Below are positions 11,680-22,939 of a stretch of 64,000 nt of DNA, piece after piece (the first letter of the stretch is position 1; each line of letters starts with the position of its first letter). Origin of the DNA: Henckelia pumila (lineage: Eukaryota; Streptophyta; Magnoliopsida; Lamiales; Gesneriaceae); contig NC_133120.1 in the NCBI RefSeq assembly GCF_033568475.1, positions 89,608,151 to 89,672,150 on the forward strand, given 5' to 3'. Made by a program: the position numbers and the translations under genes. The notes below the pieces were generated by a model, which saw only the letters and a program-made list of their open reading frames with translations, was not told the origin of the DNA and made no database searches.

Positions 11680-14600
11680 TTGGATACCAGATGTAGATCT
11701 CATATTTGCAATGAGTTGCAAATAATGACAAGAAGTAATAGGCTAAGGATGGGTGAGACCCAGTCAAGGCTCGGGAATGATTCCAGAGATAAATCCAAAG
11801 CTGTGGGAGATATTTATTTAATTTTGCAGAACGGTTTTAAGTTATTTTTGAGAGATGTTTTATTTGTTCCAGATTTGATTAAAAACATTATTTCTGTTTC
11901 TATGCTAGATAGAGATGGTTATTCTTGCAATTTTGTGAATGGGATTTGCAATATTTACAAGAATGAATGTTTGATTGGAAATGGACAACTTGAAAACGAT
12001 CTATACAACTTAAAACTAAAAGACGTTCCAATAAATTATGTTGATAAACCGGCGACAACAAACAAAAGGAAAATCGATAGCCAAAACCCGGCAAACCTTT
12101 GGCACGCTAGGCTAGGTCATATTTCCTCAAGGAGGATGAACAAACTAGTGGGAGAGGGCATGTTTGATATGTCTGATATTAACTCTCTACCTTCTTGTGA
12201 ATCCTGCCTAAAAGGGAAAATGACTAAATCTCCTTTTAAGGGGAAACCTGAGCGTAGTCAAAATCTGTTGGATTTGATCCATACAGATATTTGTGGTCCA
12301 TTTAGAGTTGGGACTCAATATGGCCACACCTACTTCATTACCTTTACTGATGATTATTCAAGGTATGGGTATTTATATTTAATGAAATATAAGTCTGAAG
12401 CATTTGAAAAGTTCAAAGAATTCAAGGCTGAAGTAGAAAACAAGCTAGGTAAAAGTATTAAAGCACTTAGATCGGATCGAGGTGGAGAATACTTGAGTAC
12501 CGAGTTTTTGGACTATCTGAAAGAGAATGGGATTCTCTCTCAGTGGACTCCTCCTATGACACCACAGCTGAATGGTGTATCGGAGCGTCGTAATCGAACT
12601 TTGTTGGACATGGTTCGATCCATGATGAGCTTCACTGAGCTTCCACCTTCGTTTTGGGGCTATGCGCTTGAAACGGCGGTATTGTTGTTGAACAACGTCC
12701 ACACTAAAGTAGTGAACAAAACACCATACGAGTTATGGAATGGCAAAGCTCCTAAGTATTCGTACTTGAGGATTTGGGGATGTCCTGCTTACGTGAAGCG
12801 GACAGTGGGAGATAAGTTGGATAGTCGATCCAGCTTATGTTATTTTGTAGGGTATCCAAAGAATTCAATCGGATATTATTTCTATTATCCTGCTGAAACA
12901 AAGGTGTTTGTTTCAAGGAATGCCACCTTCTTGGAGAAGGAGTTCTTATTGGATAAGAAAGGCGAGATGATGGAACTCGAAGAAGTTCGAGAAGAACCCG
13001 AAATACAAAATAACGATCCTACACCTCAGGAACCATTGCTGGACACGCCTGCACCTAGAAGATCCGAGAGGACTTCTAGACCTCCTATTCGATATGGTCT
13101 TCTTCTTGAAGGGGATCAAGATGAACCCGACATTGGATGTGATCCAAAAAACTTCAAGGAAGCAATTTCTGATGCGGATTCAAATTTATGGCTTGAAACT
13201 ATGCAGTCAGAATTAGATTCGATGCATACAAACCAAGTTTGGTCTTTAGTAGATCCTCCCGATGGAATTGTTCCAATAGGGTGTAAATGGATCTACAAGA
13301 GAAAGCTTGGGCCTGATGGTAAGGTATTGACCTACAAGGCGCGATTGGTGGCGAAAGGTTACACTCAAAGACAAGGAGTTGACTATGATGAAACCTTTTC
13401 ACCAGTTGCAATGTTCAAGTCTTTAAGAATCCTTATTGCCATAGCTGCATGGTATGACTATGAGATATGGCAAATGGATGTGAAGACTGCTTTTCTTAAT
13501 GGAGACATTAAGGAAGAAATCTATATGAGGCAGCCTGAGGGGTTCACATCCATGGGAAGCGAGCATAAGGTATGCAAGCTTCAGAGATCAATTTATGGTC
13601 TAAAACAAGCATCAAGAAGTTGGAACCAGAAATTTGATGAAACAATAAAAGATTTTGGTTTCATCAAGAACCCGGAGGAACCATGCGTGTACAAGAAAGT
13701 AGTTAAGGATGCTGTGACATTCTTAGTACTTTATGTTGATGACATCCTACTCATTGGGAATGATGTAGGGATGTTGCAGTCAACAAAGATATGGTTATCA
13801 GGTAGATTCTCGATGAAGGATTTGGGTGAGGCATCCTACATTCTTGGGATACAGATCTATAGAGATAGATCTAAGAGAATGATAGGACTCACTCAATCAA
13901 CCTACATCGACACCATATTGAAACGGTTTTCAATGGATGGGTCCAAGAGAGGACATCTACCCATGTGTCATGGAGTTTCTTTATCCAAGTCTATGTGTCC
14001 CAAGACTGATGCAGAGATAGAGAATATGACACATGTACCATATGCGTCAGCTATAGGTAGTATCATGTATGGGATGATATCTACCAGACCGGATGTAGCA
14101 TTTGCTCTGAGTGTCACGAGCAGATATCAGGCTAATCCTGGTCAAATGCATTGGAAAGCCGTGAAGGACATTCTTAAGTACTTGCGAAGGACTAAGAATA
14201 TGTTCATGGTATATGGAGGACGAGATCTGAAATTGGAAGGCTATACCGACTCTAGCTTCCAAAGTGACGTGGATGACTCGAAGTCAACCTCTGGATTTGT
14301 GTTCATGCTCAATGGCGGTGCTGTCTCTTGGAAGAGTTCCAAGCAGGACACCACAGCGGATTCCACCACTGAGGCTGAATACATTGCAGCATCAGCTGCT
14401 GCTAAAGAGGCCGTTTGGATGAGGAAGTTCGTCCAAGAGTTGGGCGTCATTCCTGAATTTGTTGGTCCAGTCCCGGTGTACTGTGACAACACGGGTGCCG
14501 TTGCTCAAGCAAAGGAACCAAGGTCTCATCAAAGATCCAAACACGTACTGAGGAAATACCACATCATCCGGGAGATTGTGGAAAGAGGAGACATCACTGT

Positions 14601-14718
14601 CGAACGAGTGGCCTCTGCAGACAATATCGCTGATCCGCTTACTAAGCCCTTGCCAGGACCATTGTTTGACAAACATCGCGAAGCAATGGGTCTACGTAGT
14701 ATGACTAGTTGGCTATAG
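11680..14718 (+). CDS. Copia A2 pol: protease, integrase, reverse transcriptase, RNase H
   Basis: An uninterrupted frame of about 1,012 residues starts inside the protease, so the true translation start is not here. The protease reads LDTRCRSHIC, with Arg where the catalytic Gly of D-T-G is expected, as in A1. Integrase shows WHARLGHI, CESC and the D-D-E core (HTDICGPF, FTDDYSR, GVSERRNRT). Reverse transcriptase shows QMDVKTAFLNG and YVDDILLIGND, and RNase H shows YTDSSF, TTEAEY and CDNTGA. It ends at the polypurine tract. The upstream gag is broken, so the enzymes may be intact in sequence but are probably not expressed from this copy. Confidence 0.9.
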   Translation: MDTRCRSHICNELQIMTRSNRLRMGETQSRLGNDSRDKSKAVGDIYLILQNGFKLFLRDVLFVPDLIKNIISVSMLDRDGYSCNFVNGICNIYKNECLIGNGQLENDLYNLKLKDVPINYVDKPATTNKRKIDSQNPANLWHARLGHISSRRMNKLVGEGMFDMSDINSLPSCESCLKGKMTKSPFKGKPERSQNLLDLIHTDICGPFRVGTQYGHTYFITFTDDYSRYGYLYLMKYKSEAFEKFKEFKAEVENKLGKSIKALRSDRGGEYLSTEFLDYLKENGILSQWTPPMTPQLNGVSERRNRTLLDMVRSMMSFTELPPSFWGYALETAVLLLNNVHTKVVNKTPYELWNGKAPKYSYLRIWGCPAYVKRTVGDKLDSRSSLCYFVGYPKNSIGYYFYYPAETKVFVSRNATFLEKEFLLDKKGEMMELEEVREEPEIQNNDPTPQEPLLDTPAPRRSERTSRPPIRYGLLLEGDQDEPDIGCDPKNFKEAISDADSNLWLETMQSELDSMHTNQVWSLVDPPDGIVPIGCKWIYKRKLGPDGKVLTYKARLVAKGYTQRQGVDYDETFSPVAMFKSLRILIAIAAWYDYEIWQMDVKTAFLNGDIKEEIYMRQPEGFTSMGSEHKVCKLQRSIYGLKQASRSWNQKFDETIKDFGFIKNPEEPCVYKKVVKDAVTFLVLYVDDILLIGNDVGMLQSTKIWLSGRFSMKDLGEASYILGIQIYRDRSKRMIGLTQSTYIDTILKRFSMDGSKRGHLPMCHGVSLSKSMCPKTDAEIENMTHVPYASAIGSIMYGMISTRPDVAFALSVTSRYQANPGQMHWKAVKDILKYLRRTKNMFMVYGGRDLKLEGYTDSSFQSDVDDSKSTSGFVFMLNGGAVSWKSSKQDTTADSTTEAEYIAASAAAKEAVWMRKFVQELGVIPEFVGPVPVYCDNTGAVAQAKEPRSHQRSKHVLRKYHIIREIVERGDITVERVASADNIADPLTKPLPGPLFDKHREAMGLRSMTSWL

Positions 14719-14732
14719 GGCAAGTGGGAGAT
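14719..14732 (+). other. Polypurine tract of copia A2
   Basis: GGCAAGTGGGAGAT lies between the pol stop and the LTR start TGAAAGAGTGGG. Confidence 0.8.
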
Positions 14733-16597
14733 TGAAAGAGTGGGTGCCCAGTGAGCCAACTTGTGGCTATGGGCTTTGATGACTCTTTGTATAAACAATC
14801 TTTTGTTTAATATAATTTACATTTTTTTAATGGCAATGACTTTATCTTTCTTCATATTGTTATATTATGATATACTATTGTTGTTTTGATAAAGACCTTG
14901 AATATACTATAGTGTATGTAAGATGTGGTAGAACATGGGGATGTCTATCATGAAATACATCTTATAGTCACTGTATATTCTAAACTGTTCCTAGTCGATT
15001 GAGCCGTCCGATAATAAGGATAAGGATCGCTCGAGTTTGAGACTAGCATTTGCGATGCGGAGTACCACGTTTCATTGGTAGGGAATATGGAGATGTTCGA
15101 AGCATGCAAATGGATATTCATATGATGAATAATCGAACTACCCTATCCGGACTTTCCAAGTGGTTATCACTTATCGAGTGGATTAAGTCCGTGGTTTTGG
15201 TTGTACACCATTAGTCCTTACTACTTGAAACATCATGGAGACTCTATATGCTAGTACTGTGCTTTGACTCGTTTACCGACTCTATGGGGGTCATCAGGTG
15301 TCGAGATTGGGTACAGTTACAACACATATAGGAGTCGATGCATTGTTGTCAAGGATTCACCACATACTTGCGAGTGTGGATATCCTATGCGATCTGAGGA
15401 GATATTAGTGTGACGAATCTCTGGCCAGAGTACTTGATGTGATTTAAGAAATGGTTTCTTAGTAGCACATGTGATGTCACTAATTTGATCTTCAAGATGT
15501 ATTGCATAGTTATCGAATCTTGAGCGACTCTCGATATACCAATGGTTGTTGATTCGATCGGGATATATGGATGAAGGGACCGTACTGTACGCTAACCAAA
15601 ATCTACTGGTTCTTGTAGGCACTATCAGTGATACCTAGGGAATCATGGGGCGATGTTGCTAGGCGCTTTACCATGATTCGTTGGGCAAGTCGGAAATCGT
15701 TGTTCCGAGTCACAAGGAGTTGTGAGCCCACGGCTAGCTGTATCCCTGAACCATTGAGGGTCACACAGTGTAATGGAGTTTTAATCCCCGTTGAGATAGT
15801 TAAATTTAAAGAGTTAAATTTAATGAATAAAGAAGTTGGACTTCTTAAATAAGAGTAAGGGAGTAGGATTTCCTAAAATGACATAGGGATGGACATTTTT
15901 GGAAACCACTGAATTCGGATTCAGGAAAATTTATCTTGACTTTAAAATGTGCAGAAATGGTTTCTGTGCACATTGGTAAAATCGGTTTATCAATCGGAGT
16001 CACGATGAATTTTATATTAATTTCTGAACATGCGGGCTTTGCTTGTCGGGCCTCAACTTATGACTAATGGGCCCTAAGCTGTTAGTGGCCTGCATTATAA
16101 ATAAGTTATTGCAGTACAGAAATTACACACAACAGGTCATAATTTGAGACAGGATTTTCGAAAACCCTAGCCTCCTCTCTCTCAAAGTGGCCGAACACCC
16201 TCCCTCTCTGTCTGAGAAATTCCGGTCTGTGATTTTGAATTGCAGTCTGGAATAGCGAATCAAATTCGTTTATTCTCTTCGCAGAAAACTTCTGATAGAT
16301 TTTCTAGTGCAATCTATCAGAGGGATTAAACCTCCATTCGTGGACCTGATTGAAGGACAGAATATTCATCAGTTCCAGGGAGATACAAGAAGCGCAGAGA
16401 AATCTGTGTGGTGTCCAATAATCTCGCTTCGAGATTGAAGGTAAAATTTAATAATAGTTATTTAATTTTACACACACTTATAATTTAATCGTTAAACGGT
16501 TGATACCCACACTATGGAATTGTTCCATAATAAAATTTTTAAACTTTTGCTGCACCGGGTATCAATCGTGATTGATCTGAACGCTAGTTTTCCAACA
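14733..16597 (+). repeat. 3' LTR of copia A2 (complete, about 1865 bp)
   Basis: It starts TGAAAGAG and ends TTTTCCAACA. It is the reverse complement of the A1 LTRs with scattered substitutions, and its last 381 bases equal the 5' remnant at 9082-9462. The right flank starts CCATG, which should also be found left of the 5' LTR outside the window if it is the target duplication. Confidence 0.93.
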
Positions 16598-18160
16598 CCA
16601 TGGTAAAGTTCATGACGTTGTGGTCGCGTCGATATAAAATGGGCTCGATTCGGATAAGAATTGAGTGAGTTATGGATTTTTCAAAATTGGGTGCAAGTGC
16701 AGATTTTTCCTTTGAATAGGGGCTGTCCGATTTTTGTGTTTTGTAAATTTGCTCTTTTGATCTTTTGATGATACCACCTATTCCTTGGGATGATTTGGAG
16801 TGTTTGTTGAGTGTCGGTTCAAGCGGGACGGGTTTTGGATAAGGCATGACAAAGTTAAGGGCTTTTCGGTTTACTTGCTCGAGTTAAGTCAAGTTTGAGG
16901 ATTTTGTTGGGTAAGTTGTCTTCTTTGGACTTAAGGGCAGCCACTCATCCACCTTAAACTCACATTTTCGAGTCGAGTCTCATGTCTTAAAGATTGCTTA
17001 TTCGTGTGCATTTGACGTGTTCTTGAGTTTAATAAAGAAAAAGGAAGTTTACTTGTTTGCATGCCATTTAATGTATGAGTTGAGTCTTTATAAATGAAAA
17101 GGGAAAAGAAAGCAAATATTTTTGAATGAAGTGATCTGTTTGTGACAAGAGGGGTGTTGCTAGGCCGGGGGATGCCTCGGTCTACTCACCAAGAGGTTAT
17201 AGAGGTTAGGCAAGGAGCAAGAGACATCTTGTTTACCCTTGCCACAGAGGGGCAATGTGGGATCGGGAGGCATCTCGGTCTCCTTGCCATAGAGGGGTTA
17301 AGTTCGTCGGGAGAAATCTCGTCGTCTTTCCGGCATAGTGCACTGCAGCCATGATCATGATCGAAACAGAGGGTCACAAATCAGGGATCGGATTTCTAAG
17401 AGGAAAAAGTAAAGAAAAGTTTAAAAGTTAAAGTTTCACAATTTTAGTTGACTCGTTTTGCATTGATGTCAGTCTTTCAGTTATGCATGAGTCTAAGTTG
17501 AATGTTATGAAAGTTAAAGTTTATCATAGTGTGAGTTCATTAATGCATGATTTCTATATCTTTCTAGTTTCATGCATATTACAGTTTAAGTTGAGTTTTT
17601 GCATCACGTATTTTAAACCCTTGTTATTATCCTAGTTATGCTTGTTGAGTCTTTAGACTCACTATGCTTGAATGTTTGCAGGTGAGGATTTTGTGGAGGA
17701 GACGGAGGGGCGTGATCTACTGGGATGAGGCCATCGGTAGTGCAAGGCCCAGTGACCGTTGCTTCCTTTTAGTTTATGTTTTTCCGCACAGTTATCGAAT
17801 TTGTAATAATGAAGCATTATTTGAGATCTTGTAGTATTTATAGCCAGGATGTGCATTCCCTGTGCTACAGCTTATGTTTTGAAGTACGTTTTCCGCTTTT
17901 GCAAGTTTATGATTATCGTTGGAATTAATTTTAAATGCTTTAGTTTACTTTATGCTGTAACCGGGAGGTGGTTACTAGGATTGCATGTTTATGTTTAACG
18001 CACTTAAGTTTTGAAGTCAATTTTCTTTCCTTATTTAAATTGCTGTTTGAGTCTTGATGGCTTATTTGTTTTACAAATAGGTCATGGCAAAATTTTTAAA
18101 AATCCGTAATTTTCCTTTATTTTAATTATAGTCTAGTAGCGAGTAGTTAGGGTCGTTTCA
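16598..18160 (+). repeat. Probable Ty3/gypsy LTR, 5' part interrupted by copia A2
   Basis: No gene is seen here. The segment ends TAGTTAGGGTCGTTTCA, the same terminus as the gypsy LTR at the right of the window (reverse complement of 62005 on). Inside it holds a pattern familiar from long gypsy LTRs: direct repeats around 'ATCTCGGTCT' and 'AGAGGGG' at 17150-17340, then a promoter-like and polyadenylation-like AT-rich stretch. No primer site follows at 18161, so it would be a 3' or solo LTR. This rests on shared termini and style, not on an aligned second copy. Confidence 0.55.
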
Positions 18161-19235
18161 CTAGTATTGTATGTATATGTTAATATGTTGGAGCTACTAG
18201 ACCCTCCTCTTTTGCTAACCATTTTCAAGAACGGATTTTTTAAGACCTTATATGTGTCGCAATCAGTGGATCGAGCGGCATATGCCCAAGCAAGGGTCTT
18301 ATTATTGGATAGGCCAAAGACGTAGCATGATGTTGGTTGTTTAATGTGGTGAAAATTGTAGCTTTTGAAATCTGTAACCGTACCAGTTTCTAGCCAAGTT
18401 GCCCCTCTTCCAATTTCTTTATTAAACAAGCTATAATTATTACTGAGTAATATGAATTTGCAATCTAAAAATGTCGGAAGCAATCATATGGGAAGTGTAT
18501 CTGTAGTAATCTGTATTTCTCATTGTTCAAGTCTTCAACCAGACTTCCATTTTTCTAATTATGGCTAATAATTCTTTCTTCTGTCGGTTTGGATGAGTTC
18601 ACTGTCTTTTTTTGGATGAATGCACTGTCGGTTTACAATGTGCATTAGTTCTTCAAACCTCATAATCATCACTAAAACAAAAATCGTCTACCTCAAAACA
18701 CTACCATGTTAATCGATCGACCAGCATGGTTCTACTTCTCTTGAACTTTCCTAAGTAAGTGGACGATGATGTTAATCGATCGGCAAGGTTCACGATGGTG
18801 CCAAGGCAACACAATTGTTAAATAATTTCATATTGAATCACTCTCTTTTGACGATGAGGAAACGCTTGTTTAATATTAAATTAAGTTACAAGATATGGAC
18901 AACAACTTAGGAATGAAGAATACATCTACAGATCTACTCAGAACAAGCCAATATCCTTTCATATAAACATGATCAAACAACCCTTGTAACACAATTCCAC
19001 AATCTTCAGACTATGCACATTACGAGAACTTGAAATCAATAAAATTACATACATAAAAACAGTTAAATATACATAATCACTTGTTTCAGTGAGCAAAATA
19101 CAATATAGGAAAATACACTCAGCTGCACCAAATACATGGTGTTCATCACATATATGGTTTCTTCAAAATATCCAAAGAGAAGTACATTTCTTCAAACATC
19201 TAATTTCATTGCGATCCAAACAAAATAGAAGCACA
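18161..19235. other. Unassigned sequence left of the Harbinger genes
   Basis: A minus-strand frame of 116 residues (18133-18483) contains text that looks protein-like (RGATWLETGTVTDF, SCYVFGLSNNKTLAWAYA), but I recognise no family and see no start context or partner exon. The words GTTAATCGATCG recur at about 18708 and 18771. The part nearest 19235 is probably the 3' flank of the Harbinger element, but its left terminal repeat was not found. Confidence 0.35.
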
Positions 19236-20325
19236 TCATAAACCAGAAAATGGTCCTCTTCTTAGAAGCAGTTTTGCTAATCGCAATATTCCAGCGTGAT
19301 CGTAACATAAGAACAGTGATAATTTGGCATGGTTGTCCGCCAAAATATCGGTTACAGTTACCTTCTCGTCTTCAGTAAGTTCAGGAATTGATTCCATCAC
19401 CTTCAGGACATTGTCTTGGGCTACAGAAATTTTCTCATCGTCTGCTTGTTTCTTAGTTGCCAATTGTTTGACGAAGTCTGTGATAGTATCTTTCATAATG
19501 GTAGCGAAGTTATTTATGGCTTCAACGATCGCATCATCATCATCGTCCACTTGCTTACGTTTCTTGCCTTTCGATTTAACAGAAGACGTTGGCATGGCTG
19601 AGGCCGTGACAGATACAGACATTGACTCAGCTGCCCCCTCGTCAACAGAAAACAGATCCTCAAGGCTCATCCCTAAATTTCTTGGTATGTCAGGTGTCAT
19701 TGCAAAGACTTCTTGAACTGAACTGACAAAGTTATCACGTGTAACACCGTTTGCCCGATCATTTCCAAATATTTCTGCCCAGTAGTGGTAATAGATCCAC
19801 CTCTTGTGTCTAAGGGTGCGTACATTGTTGTCCGCCTAATAAATCCATAGAAGCACATCAAAATCAATTTTGGCAGTGCTAAGTAATAAGAAAAGTGAGA
19901 GTAAGAAAGACTACCTTAATGAGTGCTTCCCAGATTTCATTTGTAGCTTCAATCGTCTTCTCGGTATCATTCCATCCCACTCCACTCTTATTTAAAAGAG
20001 CCACCAGAGAACCATACAATTTCTTCCACACATGAAATTTGGAGTGAATATGGGGATTGCCACGCAGAATGGCTTCAGGGAATGCTGTTTTCATACGACT
20101 TTCAAGGAAACCCAAGTACCCTGGCCGAAATCCGTTGCCGCTCTTCCAACCTTCCGTTGAAGCATCTTTCAGTGCTTGAACAAGAACCTCTTCTTCACGT
20201 TCACTCCAAGTACGTCTAGTCTTATCAGTTTTTCTTCCCTTGGCAACACAGCTCCCAGCAGTGGCTCCACTTTGCATGATGACTGCATAAAATACACTCC
20301 AAAGGTCAGTATACTGTTCATTCAA
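19236..20325 (-). CDS. Harbinger ORF1, Myb/SANT-like DNA-binding protein (2 exons)
   Basis: Exon 1 is 20325-19915 and exon 2 is 19835-19236; both borders have GT/AG and the join ALIK/ADNNV keeps frame, giving about 336 residues. The N-terminal half has a Myb/SANT-like trihelix region with RRTWSEREEEVLVQAL, KSGNGFRPGYL and FHVWKKLYGSL, typical of the Myb_DNA-bind_3 type. The second half has a lysine-rich stretch (KSKGKKRKQ, a possible nuclear signal), then a run of aspartates and a helical region. In this superfamily ORF1 helps the transposase reach the nucleus and bind the ends. It lies downstream of the transposase on the same strand. The start could instead be the internal Met before QSGATAGS. 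Confidence 0.85.
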
Positions 20326-20496
20326 TATTAACTAACGAATTAACACTTGAACAGCCTACGATTAACAAATCACATTAAACATACATCCCACGAAATTGAG
20401 AAAACCATAAAGTTCACTAATTACAAAGGATGAAATCCAGTCAATACATTCACACCTACATTAATACAAAAACATAAGAACACCAGAAAATTAAAT

Positions 20497-21697
20497 TTAA
20501 GCGTAATTGTTCCACATCGAAATAGCAAGGTTCTCCCTCCATATATCCCACACATTTGATGATTCAAAATTGTCTATGAATTCATCTTGTATCTCATGTG
20601 TTGGAGTCACAGCCTCGTCGGGCGCATCGTCAAGGGGATCATCAGGCATCTCAGACATAATAAAGTTATGCAATAACATACAAGCCAATATGATTTTGTT
20701 TTGTGTTTTCAATGGATAGAACGAAGGACTTCGAAGTATGGCCCAGCGTTTTTTCAGCAAACCAAAGGTTCTTTCAATCACGTTTCGAGCTTGAGAGTGT
20801 CTCCAATTGAATAACTCCTTATAATTTTGTGGACCAATTGCACGGTTTCCCCAAGCATCCCTATGGTAACGTACTCGTCTATAAGGAGTCAAAAATCCCT
20901 CGATGTTGGCGTATCCATTGTCACATAGATAATAACATCCTAAAATGAAAGCAAAAACGTATTAATTCAAAAAGTGTTCATTCTGAACTGAATTTATTAA
21001 GAATGTCAGATTATGCGTACCTCTAGGAACTTTAAATGTCTCGTCACCGGTCAAAGTATCACGAAGAACTCTAGCATCTGCTGCAGATCCCTCCCACCCC
21101 GTGAGTGTATATATGAACTTCATGTCACGGTTGCAAACCCCAAGAACGTTCACTGAAATTGTACCTTTTCTGGTTCTATATCGTGCCTTGTCAATGTTTG
21201 GTACATTAACACTGATATATGTTCCGTCCAACGCTCCAAGGCATCCCTGTACAATAACAAATGAATTTTGATTAAAACATGAACGTTTATTTTGTATTAA
21301 AATGTAAACAGGTAGTTCAGGTTACCTTGAACCACTTCCAACTATCGTTAGTGCAAGTGTCATCAACAGGAGAGGCTTTTACTAGTAGTATAGGATGCAA
21401 CATCAGAATTGATCGGAGCACTTCATGGAAATGGGTGCTAATTGTTTGTCCACTACGCACATAGTCATGACCTACCACTCGGTTTTTCTTGTGGTGAGCC
21501 AAAATAGAAAGAAACATTGCGACCTTCTCTTCAGTACGCACATATCTTGACTCCACTAGCCCTCCAACATTACTTAGCAAGTAACATAATCGTGCGAACT
21601 CATTTCTATTCAGTCTTAAGTTCACCACACACTGCACATCTCCTATGTTAATAATCCTGTGCAAATTATTCATCTGCATACTAATTTTTTGGGTCAT
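20497..21697 (-). CDS. Harbinger transposase, DDE_Tnp_4 type (3 exons)
   Basis: Exons 21697-21326, 21246-21021 and 20939-20497 join in phase (WKWFK/GCLGALDG and VPRG/CYYLCDNG) to about 346 residues with no stop. The catalytic acids are visible: D in GALDGTYI, D in LCDNGYAN and E in RNVIERTFG. An N-terminal helix-turn-helix-like region precedes them, with conserved words such as FLSILAHHKKNR and SGQTISTHFHEV. It cuts and reinserts the element at TTA/TAA sites. Everything needed for catalysis appears present, so this copy may be autonomous if its left end exists. The middle acid context is CDNGY rather than the common DAGY. Confidence 0.9.
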
Positions 21698-22231
21698 GCT
21701 GTACGAGGCTGCTGTTCTACGCCTCTCACGGAGTTGTTTTGCTTTTTTTTTTCCGATAACGTCTCAATAGTAACAACATTAGCATTGAGTGACACATGAT
21801 TTGGTGCAGCAGCACAAAAAGTACAATATGCCTACGCATACTGGCCAATCTTTCAAGATACTTCACACTAGATAAATAAAAAATAAGTTAACCATGCTGC
21901 TCAATTTCAACAAAATAGCTTCTAATTTTTAAAAGACAAACTTTATAATTTGCATTCGGTAAAATGTCATACAAAAAAGTGTCACAAACCTTTTAATCAT
22001 TTTTAAAAGGGGTAGAAATCCTAATTTTGGACCAGAATTTTGGGCTTATGAATTCTATATTATACAACTTGATATTAATTTAAAAATGGTATATCTAAAA
22101 AGTTCTGACTGTTTGCAAAATGACTTAACCGCTATCTTCACTTATCTAAGAGTGAATAGCATTTTACAAAAATGGTGTAATGTGCCTTTATATACACCAA
22201 AATACAGAGTGCGTATGTAATAGATGATCTA

Positions 22232-22340
22232 AAAAGTGAGCAGCATCATTCGTTACTTCGATGGAGTATAGTAGACAGAAAAGAAAAGTGAGCAGCATCA
22301 TTCGTTACTTCGATGGAGTATAGTAGACAGAAAAGAAAGA
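22232..22340. repeat. 52-bp perfect tandem duplication
   Basis: The block beginning GTGAGCAGCATCATTCG at 22236 is repeated at 22288 with no visible difference. It lies upstream of the transposase gene within the probable Harbinger 5' region, so it may be promoter-proximal. Confidence 0.9.
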
Positions 22341-22907
22341 AACTTGAATTTCACCCTCATTAAAACATATATTCAAAGAGGAGGATCAAAGAAAAGAAAG
22401 AAAATTGACATGAGACCACAAACGTTGTGAACAAATATAATTTGTGAACATTTGTAACCCAAAAAAAATCATGACGCTTAATACTGAACAAAAAAGTCAA
22501 AAGCGATACCTTGAACGAAGATTGTCGGTACATGTATCTACGCAGCAGAGGTTCTTCCTCTTCCTAGAAATTTCAGAAAAGATAAGAGAAAAACGTATCA
22601 GAGAATTAAAGTTCTTCTATACATATGCTTGGATTTTAATTTCGCAGCATCGGATTTACCTGAAATCGGGGAGAGATATAAAACCCTAAACATGAATCTG
22701 AGAAAAAGTCGACAATTATGCTGGAGGAAATGTTGGGGGCATTGTTGGAATAAAGCGGATGATAGAAAGATAGATTATTAATACACACGTTCAACGTGAG
22801 TTTATTTAACTCTTCTTCATACACCCCAATGTCATCTACGGTAGATTACCTAAGTTTCTTTCACATACTACCAAACGAATGATAAACCAAGTTTGGCAGC
22901 CATTATC

Positions 22908-22939
22908 CAGCCTAAACTACCTTACCAAACGGACCCTAA
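22908..22939. repeat. Right terminal repeat and TAA target site of Harbinger element
   Basis: The sequence CCTTACCAAACGGACCC followed by TAA fits a PIF/Harbinger terminus. The inner copy 'ACCAAACGAATGATAAACC' at 22870-22890 looks like a subterminal repeat. The partner end was not located. Confidence 0.55.

Larger units (their letters stand above)
9082..16597 (+). mobile_element. Ty1/copia retrotransposon A2, gag-deleted, 5' LTR split by A1
   Basis: This plus-strand member of the A1 family has a 5' LTR remnant (9082-9462), primer site, leader with GC array, broken gag, long pol, polypurine tract and complete 3' LTR. The remaining 381 bases of 5' LTR match 16217-16597 with only a few C/T differences. 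The older half of the 5' LTR should lie left of the window beyond A1. Together with A1 it forms an inverted repeat with arms of several kb. Confidence 0.92.
19236..22936 (-). mobile_element. PIF/Harbinger DNA transposon, both genes open
   Basis: The minus strand carries a three-exon DDE transposase followed by a two-exon Myb/SANT-like ORF1, the hallmark pair of plant PIF/Harbinger elements. The right end is a good candidate terminus: read inward on the minus strand it starts GGGTCCGTTTGGTAAGG and is flanked by TAA (22937-22939), the 3-bp target type of this superfamily. The matching left terminus was not found, so the left limit given is only that of the coding region. No stop or frameshift was seen in either gene after splicing at the GT/AG sites described. 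Confidence 0.85.

Noticed and set aside
18133..18483. 116-residue minus-strand protein
   Set aside because: It looks somewhat protein-like but no family was recognised, it overlaps the LTR end, and no partner exon was found; kept only as an unassigned region.
18500..19235. Left terminal repeat of the Harbinger element
   Set aside because: I searched for a GGGTCCGTTTGG-like sequence by eye and did not find one; the weak CTGTCGGTTTGGATG at 18582 does not match well enough.
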